Source of the DNA: Cricetomys ansorgei
Lineage: Eukaryota > Chordata > Mammalia > Rodentia > Nesomyidae
Assembly: GCA_026225945.1 (NCBI GenBank)
Contig: JAMJFZ010000852.1
Coordinates: 1 to 64,000 of the forward strand
DNA: 64,000 nucleotides
Direction of reading: 5' to 3'
Part shown: piece by piece, positions 11,426-23,520 of the stretch
Layout of the letters: each line of letters opens with the position of its first letter
Numbering within the stretch: position 1 is the first letter of the stretch
Position numbers and translations under genes: made by a program
Notes under the pieces: model-generated
Databases searched by the model: none
What the model saw: only the letters and a program-made list of their open reading frames with translations
What the model was told of the DNA's origin: nothing

Positions 11426-14400
11426 TTAAAATATAAGCTATAATTGACGTTCTTCCGTACCCCTTGAATTCTCTGGTGTTATACGGTTAGCTTTATTGTC
11501 TTTATAAAGCTGGGACTTTGCTCCAGTTTTAGGTGATTATTTTGGTTTGTCACTACTTTCTTAGCTGGAGGATGGGGGTTATGCATGGGCAGTTTCAGCT
11601 TTCTTCTATATCATTAGGTATTTCCAAGAATACTCACACATGGAATAAGGAAAAACTCATGAAGACATAGATGACACATGATAGTTCTGATTTTTGAAAC
11701 ACTACATTTATGCTCAGAAATGAACAGTATTAAACATAAAATAGCCAAGGCTAACACAGACACACTCGTGCCTTATTTCTGGGAGTTGAGGAGTCTGAGA
11801 GATATTTGCTCTTCCCTACTTTCTTCTTGTCATAGTTTATTATCACAGTGGAAAGAGATATTTGATAACTCTTTTCTTTGATCAATAGTCACAGAAGTTG
11901 GATAACTCCAAAGTAATCAGTGCTAATGAAGTTGCTATTAATCCAGACTTGACACACTAGGTCATAGATGTTTCTAATTACATGGGTTTAAGAAATAACT
12001 CTGTAGAATTATACAACTAAACAAGATTTCTTTCATGTTTTCATGAATGTGTGAGCAATTGAAAACTTTGGCCATGTTTCAATGATGAGGTAAAAAATGT
12101 CTTCATTTAATACTAATATATACAATGAATGCTAAAAAGCAATGCAATGTTTCTGAAAATACAACTCCTACAAAGTAAATTTTGCCTCATACAGCAATTT
12201 TTAGAGTCAGATTGCCTGATTTCTTCCCACAAGGATTGTCCCTATGCTTGCAATAATGTAAGCTGATTTTATTGGAAAATCACCTCTGGGTGAGGAACAT
12301 AACTCCAGAGGAAACTTTGTGAAGGAATGAACTCATTTCTGGTGTCAGTGGTACATTATCCAAGCCAGCACTGTTTGAGTTCCCAATATTTTTGTTCATT
12401 TAGGCAGCTCATTCATTAGCATTCCTTCAATCAGGGTGTAAAAACTAGTCACATTAGGGAAATTTACTTTGAATTGTTTGGAGGACTTATTGTCTAGTAA
12501 GCCAACAAAGTGTAACGCTAACATGGACATTAAATATTTTATTGTAATAGCTGGGCTAACTGTAACTTTTACTGCAAATACTTAGCAGTATGCAAATACT
12601 TTGCATAATGACCTCCTAATCTAAATGATCTCAAATGGCAGGAAAAAAATTGTGGTAAAACTCCAAGAGACGATGGATGGTCATATCTAGTAATGAAGCT
12701 CTCACTCTACTGTAGGCAGGGCTCATCCATCTGTCATTGTCTGCCCATTGGGATTTATTTTATGCTGTTTTTCTGTTTGAGTCAAGCCTTTCTATGTAGC
12801 CCAGGATGGACTCAAAACTGATTTTTTCCAGACTCGGTCAGCAAGCTACTGGTAATGTCAGAAAGCCCAGATTATATTGGAGTTTTTACTAAAAAAGGAA
12901 TTTAGAATCATCATGATGGCACTGTGTATTATATCTCATCAAGAGATCCAAATTTAGAAGTGTACTCCACCTCTGAAAATCCAGGTGTAAACATAAGGAA
13001 TCAATCTACTGAGCCTCTTGGAGAAGAGGAAGGAAGGAAAGGAGGAAAGTTACAAAGAGCCTTCACATTGGGGGAAGGCATTCTTATAATATTTGAGTGA
13101 TGTTAGTCTTAGCAGCTGAAGAACAGATAGTCAAAAGATGATTCATTTTACAAGCTTGGAAGATACATCTGCCAAGGGAGCCAAAAGACATAGTTTTGTG
13201 AATAAAAGAGAAAAACACTGCAGAACTCATAGAAACATAAATTGAATCTAGTCCTTGAGCTTCTCACACAATAAGAGGAGAAAAAAATCCACTATTGAAT
13301 TTCTGTTAAAAAAGACTCTGCCTACTTCTAGGTTTGTAGTAGTTCGGGTGTTTATGTAAAAGCCAAAATGTCAGTCTATAGTGATTGGTTTCACACTTAC
13401 ATTATAAATTTCATGTCTAGATTACTAATATTATTTACTTTAAGCAAGAGAGAGTAAAAAAAGAAAACAATTCCCAAGATCCAGCAGCCACACAAAGGTT
13501 TTTGCCTACTGATATAAGTGACATATGGCTTAATAATTGGATTGCAAGCAATGAAGAAGCAGTTTCACTGTAGCTCAGTCCCCAGTGGGCATAAGAGCGA
13601 TGATTAGATATATTGAGTTCGTTGTGTCATTTGAAGAAAGAAAACTCTCATACACATTGGTGTTAGCTTCCTCTCACTTCATTTCAAATTTCAATAACCA
13701 GTGTCACTACCTGTAACAGTTTCTTCATAATGAAACTTCATGTCAAATTGAATTTGTCTTTCAAGTGAAAGCATAATATGAAACACTCAGAAATCTGATC
13801 CTTAAAATACATTTTCTTCTAGAAAAATCATACATGTATAGTTCTTTGAAATAAGAATAATATAGCTAAAGAATAATAAAGACTAAATTGCTGCATTTGA
13901 AAATTTGTGGTTTTGTCTTTGATGTTAGGCAGGTCCATGGAAAGAAATTCTCTAGTTAATCAACATAATTTGTTTAATGGAGATACCATATGTAGAGAGA
14001 ATGCTTTTCAGGAAATTAAAAGATACCAAATACCCTTAAGATGAACAATGTGATGCATAGTCTAATCCCTTTGATGATCAAGCAAACCATACAAGATTAT
14101 CAATGTGATGATGAGTTCTCATTTATGCTATTTGTACAAAATATTAGGTGCTCAAAAGTTCTAAGGACTTAGACACAATCAAGCTATGACTAATTCTTTA
14201 AAGTATCCAGTTGTGTTCCTTGATTTGGTAGGAAAGTATGTAGGTATTAAATCATCCCTTTGGTAATTCATCCACATGAAATTAATTGAATCAGGAGGAC
14301 TTTTCAACATACTGTTGAGAAAAGAATTTCTCTAAGGCTTTTTACTAGTATACATTACAGAAATGCATGTTTGTTGATGCTTAAAACTCACAGGATGATG

Positions 14401-14719
14401 GGCTATGGGAATCTTAAAGCCTCTCAACAGAAAATCATCTTGTTTATTTATCCTGGTATAATACTCAAGTCCTCCCTTCTTTGTAGAGTCTTAGGAAATA
14501 TAAAATTGTTTCTTTGGGAAATGTGCATTAGTGTTTACTTTTTTAAGATTAAAATTTTGTTAAGGGAGATAAAGACTCAGACAATATCAACCATGGTTAT
14601 CTTCATTCAGTGAATTTTACTAGTTAATTTAGGGTTTTAGCCAGTATGCTCCATGAATAAAATTTTGAAGTATGTTAGTAGTTAGTTTTCCAGAAGATAA
14701 AACAAATGCATATGCTCAG

Positions 14720-14720
<1 letters not shown>
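11426..14720 (+). other. Aff2 intron stretch with a possible conserved element, no gene
   Basis: Mostly unique AT-rich sequence. 12765-12835 holds a short antisense B1-like fragment (tatgtagcccagg). 12390-12640 has the texture of a conserved noncoding element and carries an exact octamer (12590-12597) facing a near-octamer (12600-12607). Confidence 0.6.

Positions 14721-14750
<30 letters not shown>
14721..14750. repeat. (TG)n microsatellite, about 30 bp
   Basis: Pure TG dinucleotide tract. Confidence 0.97.
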
Positions 14751-14751
<1 letters not shown>

Positions 14752-15209
14752 CTCTAACATGCTAATGTCCATTGTAAATCTCTAAGAAGGAGAACACAGT
14801 TGATTATGGTGTCTCATAAACCAGGAACTTTTGGCTATGAAATATCAGAATCCACTTTGAGACACACAGGAATAAATAGAGGTATGCTATGTGAGTGATT
14901 TCAATTCACCAGTGTGTAGGTTAAAAAAAAAAATCTTATGTGACTTTACATGCACCCACCAGAAACAAACATTTCCTTAGCCAATCTGCTTTTGACATGT
15001 GGAGACTCTGGACATATAATAGAAGATTCAATAGTTTACCAAATGGACTGCTGCAGTAGATAGTGGACTTGAGAAGAAAAGTCCTTAAAAACATAGGCTT
15101 ATTATAAGCAAGTAATGTGAGGTTTAGTTAGGTGAATACATTAGTATTGGAGATTCAGCAACCCTGTAACGTCTATCCCTCTCTCAAAATTTTATTCATT
15201 ACAAACATA

Positions 15210-15535
15210 GAGAGTTCTAAAACAGCTTAACTCAAATAAAATTCACATGGCATACAATTCACAGATTTGAAATATACAGTCCAACAGCATATAGTATATT
15301 CATAGATTGCAGCACCAATCGCCACAATTGTTTTTAAAACCTCTCTATCACCTCCAGAGGGAATGGTTTAGCCATTCCACAGTCACTCCTCTTTAGCATG
15401 CTCTGACTACTAATATACTTCCTATCTACGTGGACTTGCTTTTCTGAATTTTCCCAGGATTGGAATCATATAACATGTAGTGCATACCTGCTTTCAGTTG
15501 GCAAGTCCTTTCCATGTTTTATCATAAGGGATAAA
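15210..15535 (+). repeat. Old LINE-1 (L1M-type) 3' fragment
   Basis: The order of phrases (aattcacatggcatacaatt, atagattgcagcaccaatc, ccacagtcactcc, ggaatcatataacatgtag) follows the recalled 3' region of ancient mammalian L1 elements. It is far from intact and non-coding. Confidence 0.65.
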
Positions 15536-18139
15536 TACTATCCAATTCTATCAAGGAAATATCACAGGGCAGAAAAAGGATTTGCTTCACTATATATTTC
15601 AGCTGTATAGCTAAGAAAAAATTGATAGCATTTTAATATATTGAAAAATATTGAAACAAAAGCAAATGGAAACTTGATATATTTTGATGCTTAAAATAAC
15701 TATAATGTATGTATGGCTCATTGTCAAAAGCGTCTGACATATTTCACCACATTTTAGTAAGGTGCTGTTCAGTGTAAAATGATGTTTTCAATTTTTTTGA
15801 CTGTTCCTCCTACTAGCAATATATGTGGGTGGTGGCTATCACATCACACATCTAAGGCTTCAGATTCCGGGTTCTTACATCCTGGCAGCTTCCTACAATT
15901 TTACACAATATTTTAATATGGCAAAGTCACTTCAATCCCATTATAAGTTTTGCCAAGGTTGAATATGGATCGCTTTGTGTTCATTAGAGCACAAAATTAG
16001 AATTTTCATTGCAGTAACTGTAAACACTGTTGGCTCAAAGGATTCAGGCAATTTCTCATAAAGTCTTGGGTAACTGATAATGGATATTTTCCCTGTTTTC
16101 CAGCATATTTTAATTTTTGGAAGCTACTTTCTGTTTCTCCTGCATGGGTGTATTTCTTTTGGCCCAGAAGATGAATCAGTGATTCCTTTTCAAATTAATG
16201 ACATCGCACACAATACAGGAACAAGTGGGCACAGATAGCACCTCCCTCAGAGCCAGGAGGAAAAGGATGAAGTATTGCTTCATTTTCTCAGTTTTAGACA
16301 GCCCAAAGTTTGGCAGTTAGACCTGAACATATCTGGAAAGACCATCTGGCACACCTACATCTCTTCTCACATTTGCCAATCAGGATTTATCAAAAATCAA
16401 TGGCTCAAAAACATGAAGGTCTTGAGAGGTGCTAATTTGTGGCTAAAAAATAATTCAAATTCAGCACCATTTGGTTCTTGTGGAGCATGGTTTAGTATTT
16501 GGAAATTCAATGAATCTGTTTCACCTTGACCTCTTATCTTCTCTGTTAAAGAGGGAAAACATGGAAATGATATCTTGTCTAAGGAACTTTTTCCCCTATC
16601 TTTTCATTCTCAGAAATTAGAATGATATTATCAGGAGGTTTTAGATACTCCAGTGCTATTTGTTACAGGCACTCAAACATGCCTGTTCTCTTCCCAGTTA
16701 TCAGGATGTCCTCAGCAAAACAAAGGCATTTAATTCTATTTCCTACCTATCATCCCTTTCCTCCAACCTCCTGCCTGACACTCAAAGTCAATCACCAATG
16801 AAAAATCCCTCCCATCCTTATCCCTCTCTGCCAGCAAAGAGAGGATGGCATTCATTATTCATTTCAATGCTTTCTCTTTGCCAATGTATATTCTTTTGTT
16901 TCTAACTCAGAGCAGCTCACTGGCTTGCAGGGGTTCAAGAGCCATGGGCAGAGGAACATTATTATGGGAAGCACAGATTTCACTGACAGATTTTTGAAAC
17001 TATAGCAAGCAATTGGCTGGCATTGTTCAGGTGTTAATGTCCTTTGGCCAGTGCTGTGTTCATTGCAATACTGGTACCACATATAATGTACGTGGACATT
17101 TTTAAGACAATAAAGAACATTAACCATTCACATACCCAAACCCATGGGGAACTTATACCTCAAATCCAAATATATCTAGATGAAATAAATCTATAGCATC
17201 ATGATCAGTATTAGAGAGATGGAATTATTATATTTTGATACCATTAGACTCTTTCTACCAGAAATTGTGAATTTGGATCTAAAGAAGGGTTAACTTTAAA
17301 TTTCATAAGGCTGGCACAAAAATTTAATTCTTGAAATTAGTAAAAGTTGGTTTCTGCCAGTAACATCATCCCACACTGTTGCCTCTAGAGTCAGCTTTAT
17401 GATATGAGTCAGGCCTGATATGAGGCCTCAGTGCACGAATATTAAACCCATGTACTATTTGCAGAAATTCAAAACCATAAGCATAGCAAATGATATCTAC
17501 CTTACTAGTGAGTAAAATCAAAACATATCATAGACAAAGTAAGAGTATGTGTGAAAGTCATAGTGTATTAGCACGGTAAAATGGGGTCTCTCAGATAAAG
17601 CACAGAGGATTGAAAAGATCCTTCCACTACTAAGAAAACACATGCTTTGAATATTGTCTTTGTTTGGCAACATTGTGTTCCTTATGAAGGAATCTACAGT
17701 GTACCAAATACTCTCACCCACAGGATCTCAAATCACTGTAAACCTGAATAAAACCTTATCTGATTAGATATGTTCATGGGCCTGGTGAGTCTCTGGACCT
17801 CAGTAGAAGAACCACACCATATTTGATACAGAAAAGGGGGTCGTAGAGCTCTTTCTAGGGATGTACAACTTTTGTGGAAGAATTTGTCAAAATGGAGCTA
17901 AAGCATAGACTTTGGCAAATGATACCAGATATATAAGAGCAAATTATATTATAGTCTTATTTACATTGATGTAGATAACAACATTGGGAATGATTAGGAA
18001 ATGAAGTCTTGCTCTGAACACTTCTATGCTGGAGACATATTTCCCCAGATGGTGGATCTAGTCAGTAGGTGATTTAAACATGAGGACTCTGACATAACCG
18101 GAGAGTTAATCCACTGATGGATTTACAACTTGATAGCAT
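15536..18139 (+). other. Aff2 intron stretch, no gene seen
   Basis: Unique-looking sequence. Open frames of 60-87 codons (for example 16275-16529 and 16864-17127) have no recognisable domain and no splice context. Confidence 0.6.
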
Positions 18140-18430
18140 TATTTAAAGGACTAGGGTGTAGGGCATTGTTGGAGGAAGTAGGTCACCAGAAGCTCATTCG
18201 TAACACGCCTTTGCGGAATATGTTGTTCCTGGATCCTTTCTGCCTGTCTCTCGCCTTGCAGGCTGCTGTGGAATGAGCAGCCTTCTTCAAGCATGCTCTT
18301 CCACCATGTTCTTTCAACATTGCCAAAGACCCAGTTGCAAAGGACCAGCTGGGTAACCATTGAACAAATCTTTCCGCATTGAAGTTGTTCTCTGCTATTC
18401 GGTCATGGTTATAGAAAACTAACAATTGAA
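18140..18430 (+). repeat. ERVL-MaLR (MT/ORR-like) LTR fragment
   Basis: The start ttgttggaggaagtaggtca and the following block ending with tctgctattcggtcatggtt resemble rodent MaLR long terminal repeats. No internal retroviral genes are present. Two overlapping antisense open frames here are by-products of the repeat. Confidence 0.6.
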
Positions 18431-19769
18431 ACTACCAAATTATGTTTAAAAAATAAGTGAATTCAATATTGATATTGGATGGCCTTGCCCATGGAGGAAC
18501 AACTATGAAAACTCAAACTGCAAAAATCTCTCATTACACGTGCTTTCATTTTTGTCAGGGACTTAATGACTAAGCATGGTGATTAAATTTTCCAGGTCAG
18601 TAAAAGAAAATACTATGATAGTAGAATTTGTAGAAAATGTACTCTTTCCCTCCTACCCACCACATCTAGCAAACATCAATTTTCTGACATTAAAGGAGAA
18701 TTTGTTTATTTGGGAGATTCATACTTTTATATACTATACGAACAATGCTTCAATGTATAGAATAGGGATAACCTGGCCAGTTAGTGCCACAACCAAGAAA
18801 AGTGTTCTGCATTACTTGATGTAATAAATGGGAATGTGTAGAGCTTCTATTCTGCTAAATGTTGTAAGAGATGCCAAAAGGAAGTGAGCACCCACCTACA
18901 GGGTCATGAAATAGAAAGGAAGCCATTCAGATACACAGATGCTTCTATTTCCAGATAGATTCCAAACCAAGTATCATCATTTAGAATTATCAAAACGAAG
19001 CTAGCACCCTGAACAAATCCTGCTTATTCTAGCGATATTGTGTAATGTCTGCTTTCACTGTTTTAATTAAGTTCTAATGTCTGTGTTCTTCCTCTATCTC
19101 AAAATTTGCTGGAAGGTTCTTGGTAAGCTGAATATATGTAAACAGCATGTTCAGATCTACTCAGGAAATCTAGGCATATAACAAGACAACTCCACACACA
19201 CACATACATCCAACCACCACAATAGAAGTGATTAAAAACTAGACCTGTATGATTTTAAATTTAATTGTTTTTATGATTTTGTTTGAAGAAGAGCTGTGCC
19301 ATTTGTCCCAGTTCATAAGGGAGATACTGCATGAGCTTTCAGGATCCATATGGCTCTATTTATGTCTGATCTACGAGTCTTCATCCCCTGGTGTATGGCC
19401 TTCTACCAGAAGGAGGAATTGAGAAGCTTCCACCATTTCATCCCAAATCTTAAAGAAATAAAGCTAGGGTTTGTGTATTTGAAAAATATTTTTAAACTGG
19501 AAAACATGATTTGAATTTTAAACTAGTTTATCAATATTCAATAATGAGCACACAGGGATTAATATTTGTTTTAATGAATGACTATAAGAAATATGAAAAT
19601 AAAACCTTAGCTTCTAGGACAGTGATGCCACAGTATGTTGCATGCACATCAACAGATAAGGTCTCTCAGCAGTTACCTACATAGCCTAGCACTGGGTTCT
19701 GGTCCTGACCTCAGGAGTCCAAGACCATGGTAAAGCTTTCAAAGAACCCAGATCAAAAAACATTCGAAT
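18431..19769 (+). other. Aff2 intron stretch, no gene seen
   Basis: AT-rich intron without recognised repeats apart from a short CA run near 19195. Confidence 0.6.
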
Positions 19770-19975
19770 GGAGTTCTGAAGAGTGTAGGTCCCAACATCT
19801 GATTTTTCCAGCTCTGAAACTTCCTCAGTGCTAATTTAGCCAAGTTGTTTCACCTCTGTTTGCCTCCCTTTTCTCAGATGTGCTGTGAGGATTATGCTAC
19901 AACATGCCTCATCAGGTTATGAAACACATTGTATAATGCACTTGAAATAGTATAACAATGTGAGTGTTTTCTGTG
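19770..19975 (+). repeat. MIR SINE, sense
   Basis: The segment with agccaagttgtttcacctct, a tttctcagatgtgc step and tgtgaggattatgc keeps the order of the MIR core and 3' part. Ancient and diverged. Confidence 0.6.
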
Positions 19976-21154
19976 ATGTTTCCTTGTTTGAAAGGGGGAT
20001 AATGTTTGCTTTGTATAATTGTTGTTGGGCTTATCAATGAATATTAAATCACTTATGTGTATAAACTTCATTGCATGTGGTAAGTTCTGGGTAAATATGT
20101 ATTGAGTCTGCTGGATGAAGGTCTTCAGAGCAATAGTCACAAAATCAGGTGTATTTCTTTCAGCTCTGCTACTACCCATGCATTGTTCATTATATTGACA
20201 GTAAGTCCAGGGGGAAGAGACATCAAGGTTGAACTAGACCCCATTTTAGTTCTAAGTTTGCTGTATCATAAAAGAAAATAACAAAGTATGTGTTGGTGTC
20301 TTTGCCAAAAACAACCTTGCCACATCAAAGCCTCACAGTTCTATACAGGTTTTTTTCTTCTGAGATAAAAATGGGTGAATATAAATTCTCATACTCTACG
20401 CTACATTAGTTGCAATGAGGTCCCCATAAATGACAATAGTCACCTGGTTGTACAATTTATGAAGGGGACCCTCCCATCCCAAAGAGGTCACTTTCCCCCT
20501 TCAAAGAAAAAAAGGAAGTAGTCACGCATATTGAGGGTCTATAGGAAATCAATTTCGCTGCTCAGCTGAGCTAGAGGTAGCCATCAATGCTAACTATGAT
20601 TTCTAAATGAAGACATAGCACGTGGAGAATACAGAGTGGAATTCATAACTCATAATTATAGAAGGTGTTCAGTAAAGTCCATCTTGCATGGTGTTCACAG
20701 TAATCCACTCTTTCCCACATTATAGTATTGCCAAATTGCAGTGATGACTCCATTTTCCCAATGGCTGAACCTTACACACTGCTTCAATCCATATTTATTG
20801 ATTTTTGTTACTTAAATGGAAGCATATGAGTAGAATTAATATGGTGACCTATTTGAATAAAAGTGTCAATGTCGCATGGAAAACAGAGCTTCTGAATTCT
20901 CCCCTGATGATCTAATTGAAAAGCACACAAAGCGTTCAGCTAGTATCCTACGTGCAGCTGTTGTTTCCCAGATATTTTAAGATTCTCTAACCCTGAGACC
21001 CTAAGACGTCATTTGCTCTAGTGATTGCATTTGAGGATTTATGAATTTGAATGATTCATTTAACTTTTTAAATAATATTAGCATTTTATGTGCATGAGAA
21101 TCTTTTCATTATATATAGAGAATTAATAGAGATTCCAAATAGAAATTGGGACCT
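19976..21154 (+). other. Aff2 intron stretch, no gene seen
   Basis: No coding or repeat signal that I recognise. Confidence 0.55.
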
Positions 21155-21724
21155 TGTGGCAGGATGCTTGGAAGAAGTTTTGTTATTTTGGTTTCTTTAA
21201 AAACACAAAATGGTGTTTGGACTAGGTTTTTGTTCCCCTCCCAGGTGTGGTGGATGATTATGAGTTTAATTTGGAATGCTCAACGCCGGAGGCTATAATT
21301 TGGTTACATACAGCTGTTTTGCCATGTGTAGCTTATCCTTATGATTGTGTGTCACGTGGTTTTCTGGGAATTTTTGCTTAGTGTATATAAGTGTTGAAGT
21401 CCTGAGAGGCGGGATGGGTTGTTGGTTGTTGATTGGCTGGTTGATTGTTTCCTTAGTTACTGCATAGAAGAACATAGGTTGGAGAGATTGGGTTCTTGGA
21501 TAGTGAGCTGAGATGCTAGTCTGGCTCATGATCAGCTCCTGCTCTCCAAACTTAGGACATCCTAAAGGGCTGTGAAGATTTCTACCTTTCTCTCTTTCTC
21601 TATCAAGGCTGTCTGCAAGAGCTATGAAGATTTCTTTCTTTCTATTCTTTCTTTCTCTTTCCCTAAAGAGAAGGTAAAACATTGTAGAGAACTGCTACAG
21701 TACCTTGAACATGAGCATTTAAAA
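21155..21724 (+). mobile_element. Probable solo LTR of an endogenous retrovirus
   Basis: The stretch starts tgtggcagg, has a TATA box (tatataa, 21384-21390) preceded by a compact, less AT-rich region, and then a pyrimidine-rich CTTT tract (21578-21664). This is the layout of a rodent LTR (U3 with TATA, then R/U5). The end is uncertain; I placed it at a CA near 21724. No gag, pol or env sequence lies beside it. The family is not assigned (BGLII-like is one possibility). The 129-codon antisense frame at 21293-21682 is a by-product. Confidence is limited because I could not confirm a target-site duplication. Confidence 0.5.
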
Positions 21725-23396
21725 CAATTATTAATGCTGTAGATAGAAAATTCTTCAAAGCAGGGGACTATTGTAGAGGCAAGGTTCAAGGCAGGAAGTG
21801 TTTCTAGTTAGAAATCTTACAGCAGCAAAAATGGTTAGCTTCATAGTCTCCCCATTAAATAAACGAGCCTTCTGCAACAGACGATTATTCTGCCCAATCT
21901 TTTTTTCACTTTTTTCATCTTCTCAGTTTTTCTGTTACATATACCTGCCCCCTCTACTTCCTCTTTCTCCACAGTTCTATCTCCTCTTTCCTTTTCTTGT
22001 TCTATCTTACATTATCAGGCTGTGCAGATCAAAACCCAAACAGCCTGGTTCTCATTCTGTAGTCTGCAGAATGGAAGTACAGATAACTACAGTCTGAACT
22101 GGAGAGATTAAGAAGCTGCCAACCACTCTTCTCCACTTGGTTTTCATGTTGAGCAGTACACAGCAGTTCAGTCATCAGAAAGTTGTGTCTGGAATTCCAG
22201 ACTCCAACTGCATGTTGACTTCTCTCATAGAGGATCATGAGTAGTGTTTGTAGCAAAAGTGCTACCCAAGTCTACTTCAGAAATAGAACATGTGGGATAT
22301 TAAGCAAAACTAGAATATTATAAAATGCTAGAATATTACACAACATTATGTTGCATTATGTATATGTGTGTGTGTGTGTGTAAATATATAAAATGGCTTT
22401 ACACATTCACTATTAGATTGCACTTCATTTGAGTAGAACGGTGTTGGAGCAGCAGGACAAACTGTCATTTTTCAGTAGTATTTCACTATGCTGAAATTCT
22501 GAAATGAACAAAGAGATATTTACTATAGTTTTAAACACAAAGAGGTGTCCAACATGTCCTTATGGAAGCTTTATCTCTGTTTTTCACAAGCTTCTCACTC
22601 TGCTCATATACAATAGTGTATCTTAAATATAAACCTATCATCAGGTTTAGCAAATCAATACCATAAGTGTGAAATGGTCCTCAGAACTCTCCACAAGGGC
22701 ATTTCACAGTAAAAGCAATTGAAAAAGAAGCTGCAATGGAATATCTTATGAGATAGCCATTTAGATCACAAAAGGGCCATAAAAGTCACAAGCAGTTTGC
22801 GTGAAGCAAGGTTCATAATACAACCATATAGGACTTGCTGGGAAGAAGGAGGAAAATTGCAAACCAATTTGTGGTTATAGCTTTTTTTCTGTCAACTCTA
22901 TTGGGATTTAAAACTTGTAAAAGGTAGAAACTTTTGCCATATCACATTATGTTGAGAGGCTGTGATAACTATAATCATACCAGCCAAACAAATTCCAATT
23001 ATTTGAAGTAAACACACTCTTTATTAACTCCAAGCAATTAGTGCCTCTTGGGTTCATTTAGCCACACGATGGGAGGCTTCCACCAAAGACCACTTGTCAG
23101 TGACAATTTTGGGCATCACCCCAGGATGCTTCATTTCTACCTTTCAAAATGAAATCCAGTAGACAAAAGAGTGGCACTGCCTTCAGGTTCCAGTACAGAC
23201 TCCAAAATGGCCCACAGAAGCAAGCAAGCCTTACTTGGAATCCCATGCTGTCAGACAAGGTGTACATGCATTATTTTGTGTTCTATATACCTAGCCAGAT
23301 TTCAGAGAGTCATAGTAGTAACAATTTCTATCTACATTGAGGCCCTGTTGGCACCATGAATTCAGGTCCATCATCACTAATTGGCTTAGCAGCTCC
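21725..23396 (+). other. Aff2 intron stretch, no gene seen
   Basis: It contains a pyrimidine-rich patch (21890-22010) and a short (TG)n at 22365-22380. Two overlapping open frames near 23149-23359 have no recognisable domain. Confidence 0.6.
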
Positions 23397-23520
23397 ATAA
23401 GACCTTATTATCTTCTTACAGAAGAGGAAACTGAGCTCAGAAAGGTTACTTATTAGTAGTTGAGAATTAAACCCACAGTAGCTTGATTCTCCCACCTAGC
23501 TTCCTTCCAAGGCTTTTCTT
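23397..23520 (-). repeat. MIR SINE, antisense
   Basis: Contains gaggaaactgagctcagaaa and gagaattaaacccacagtag in the order of the reverse-complement MIR consensus. Confidence 0.75.

Noticed and set aside
21293..21682. 129-codon antisense open frame rich in Arg/Glu
   Set aside because: It lies inside the LTR-like element and its CT-rich tract, with no retroviral protein similarity that I recognise.
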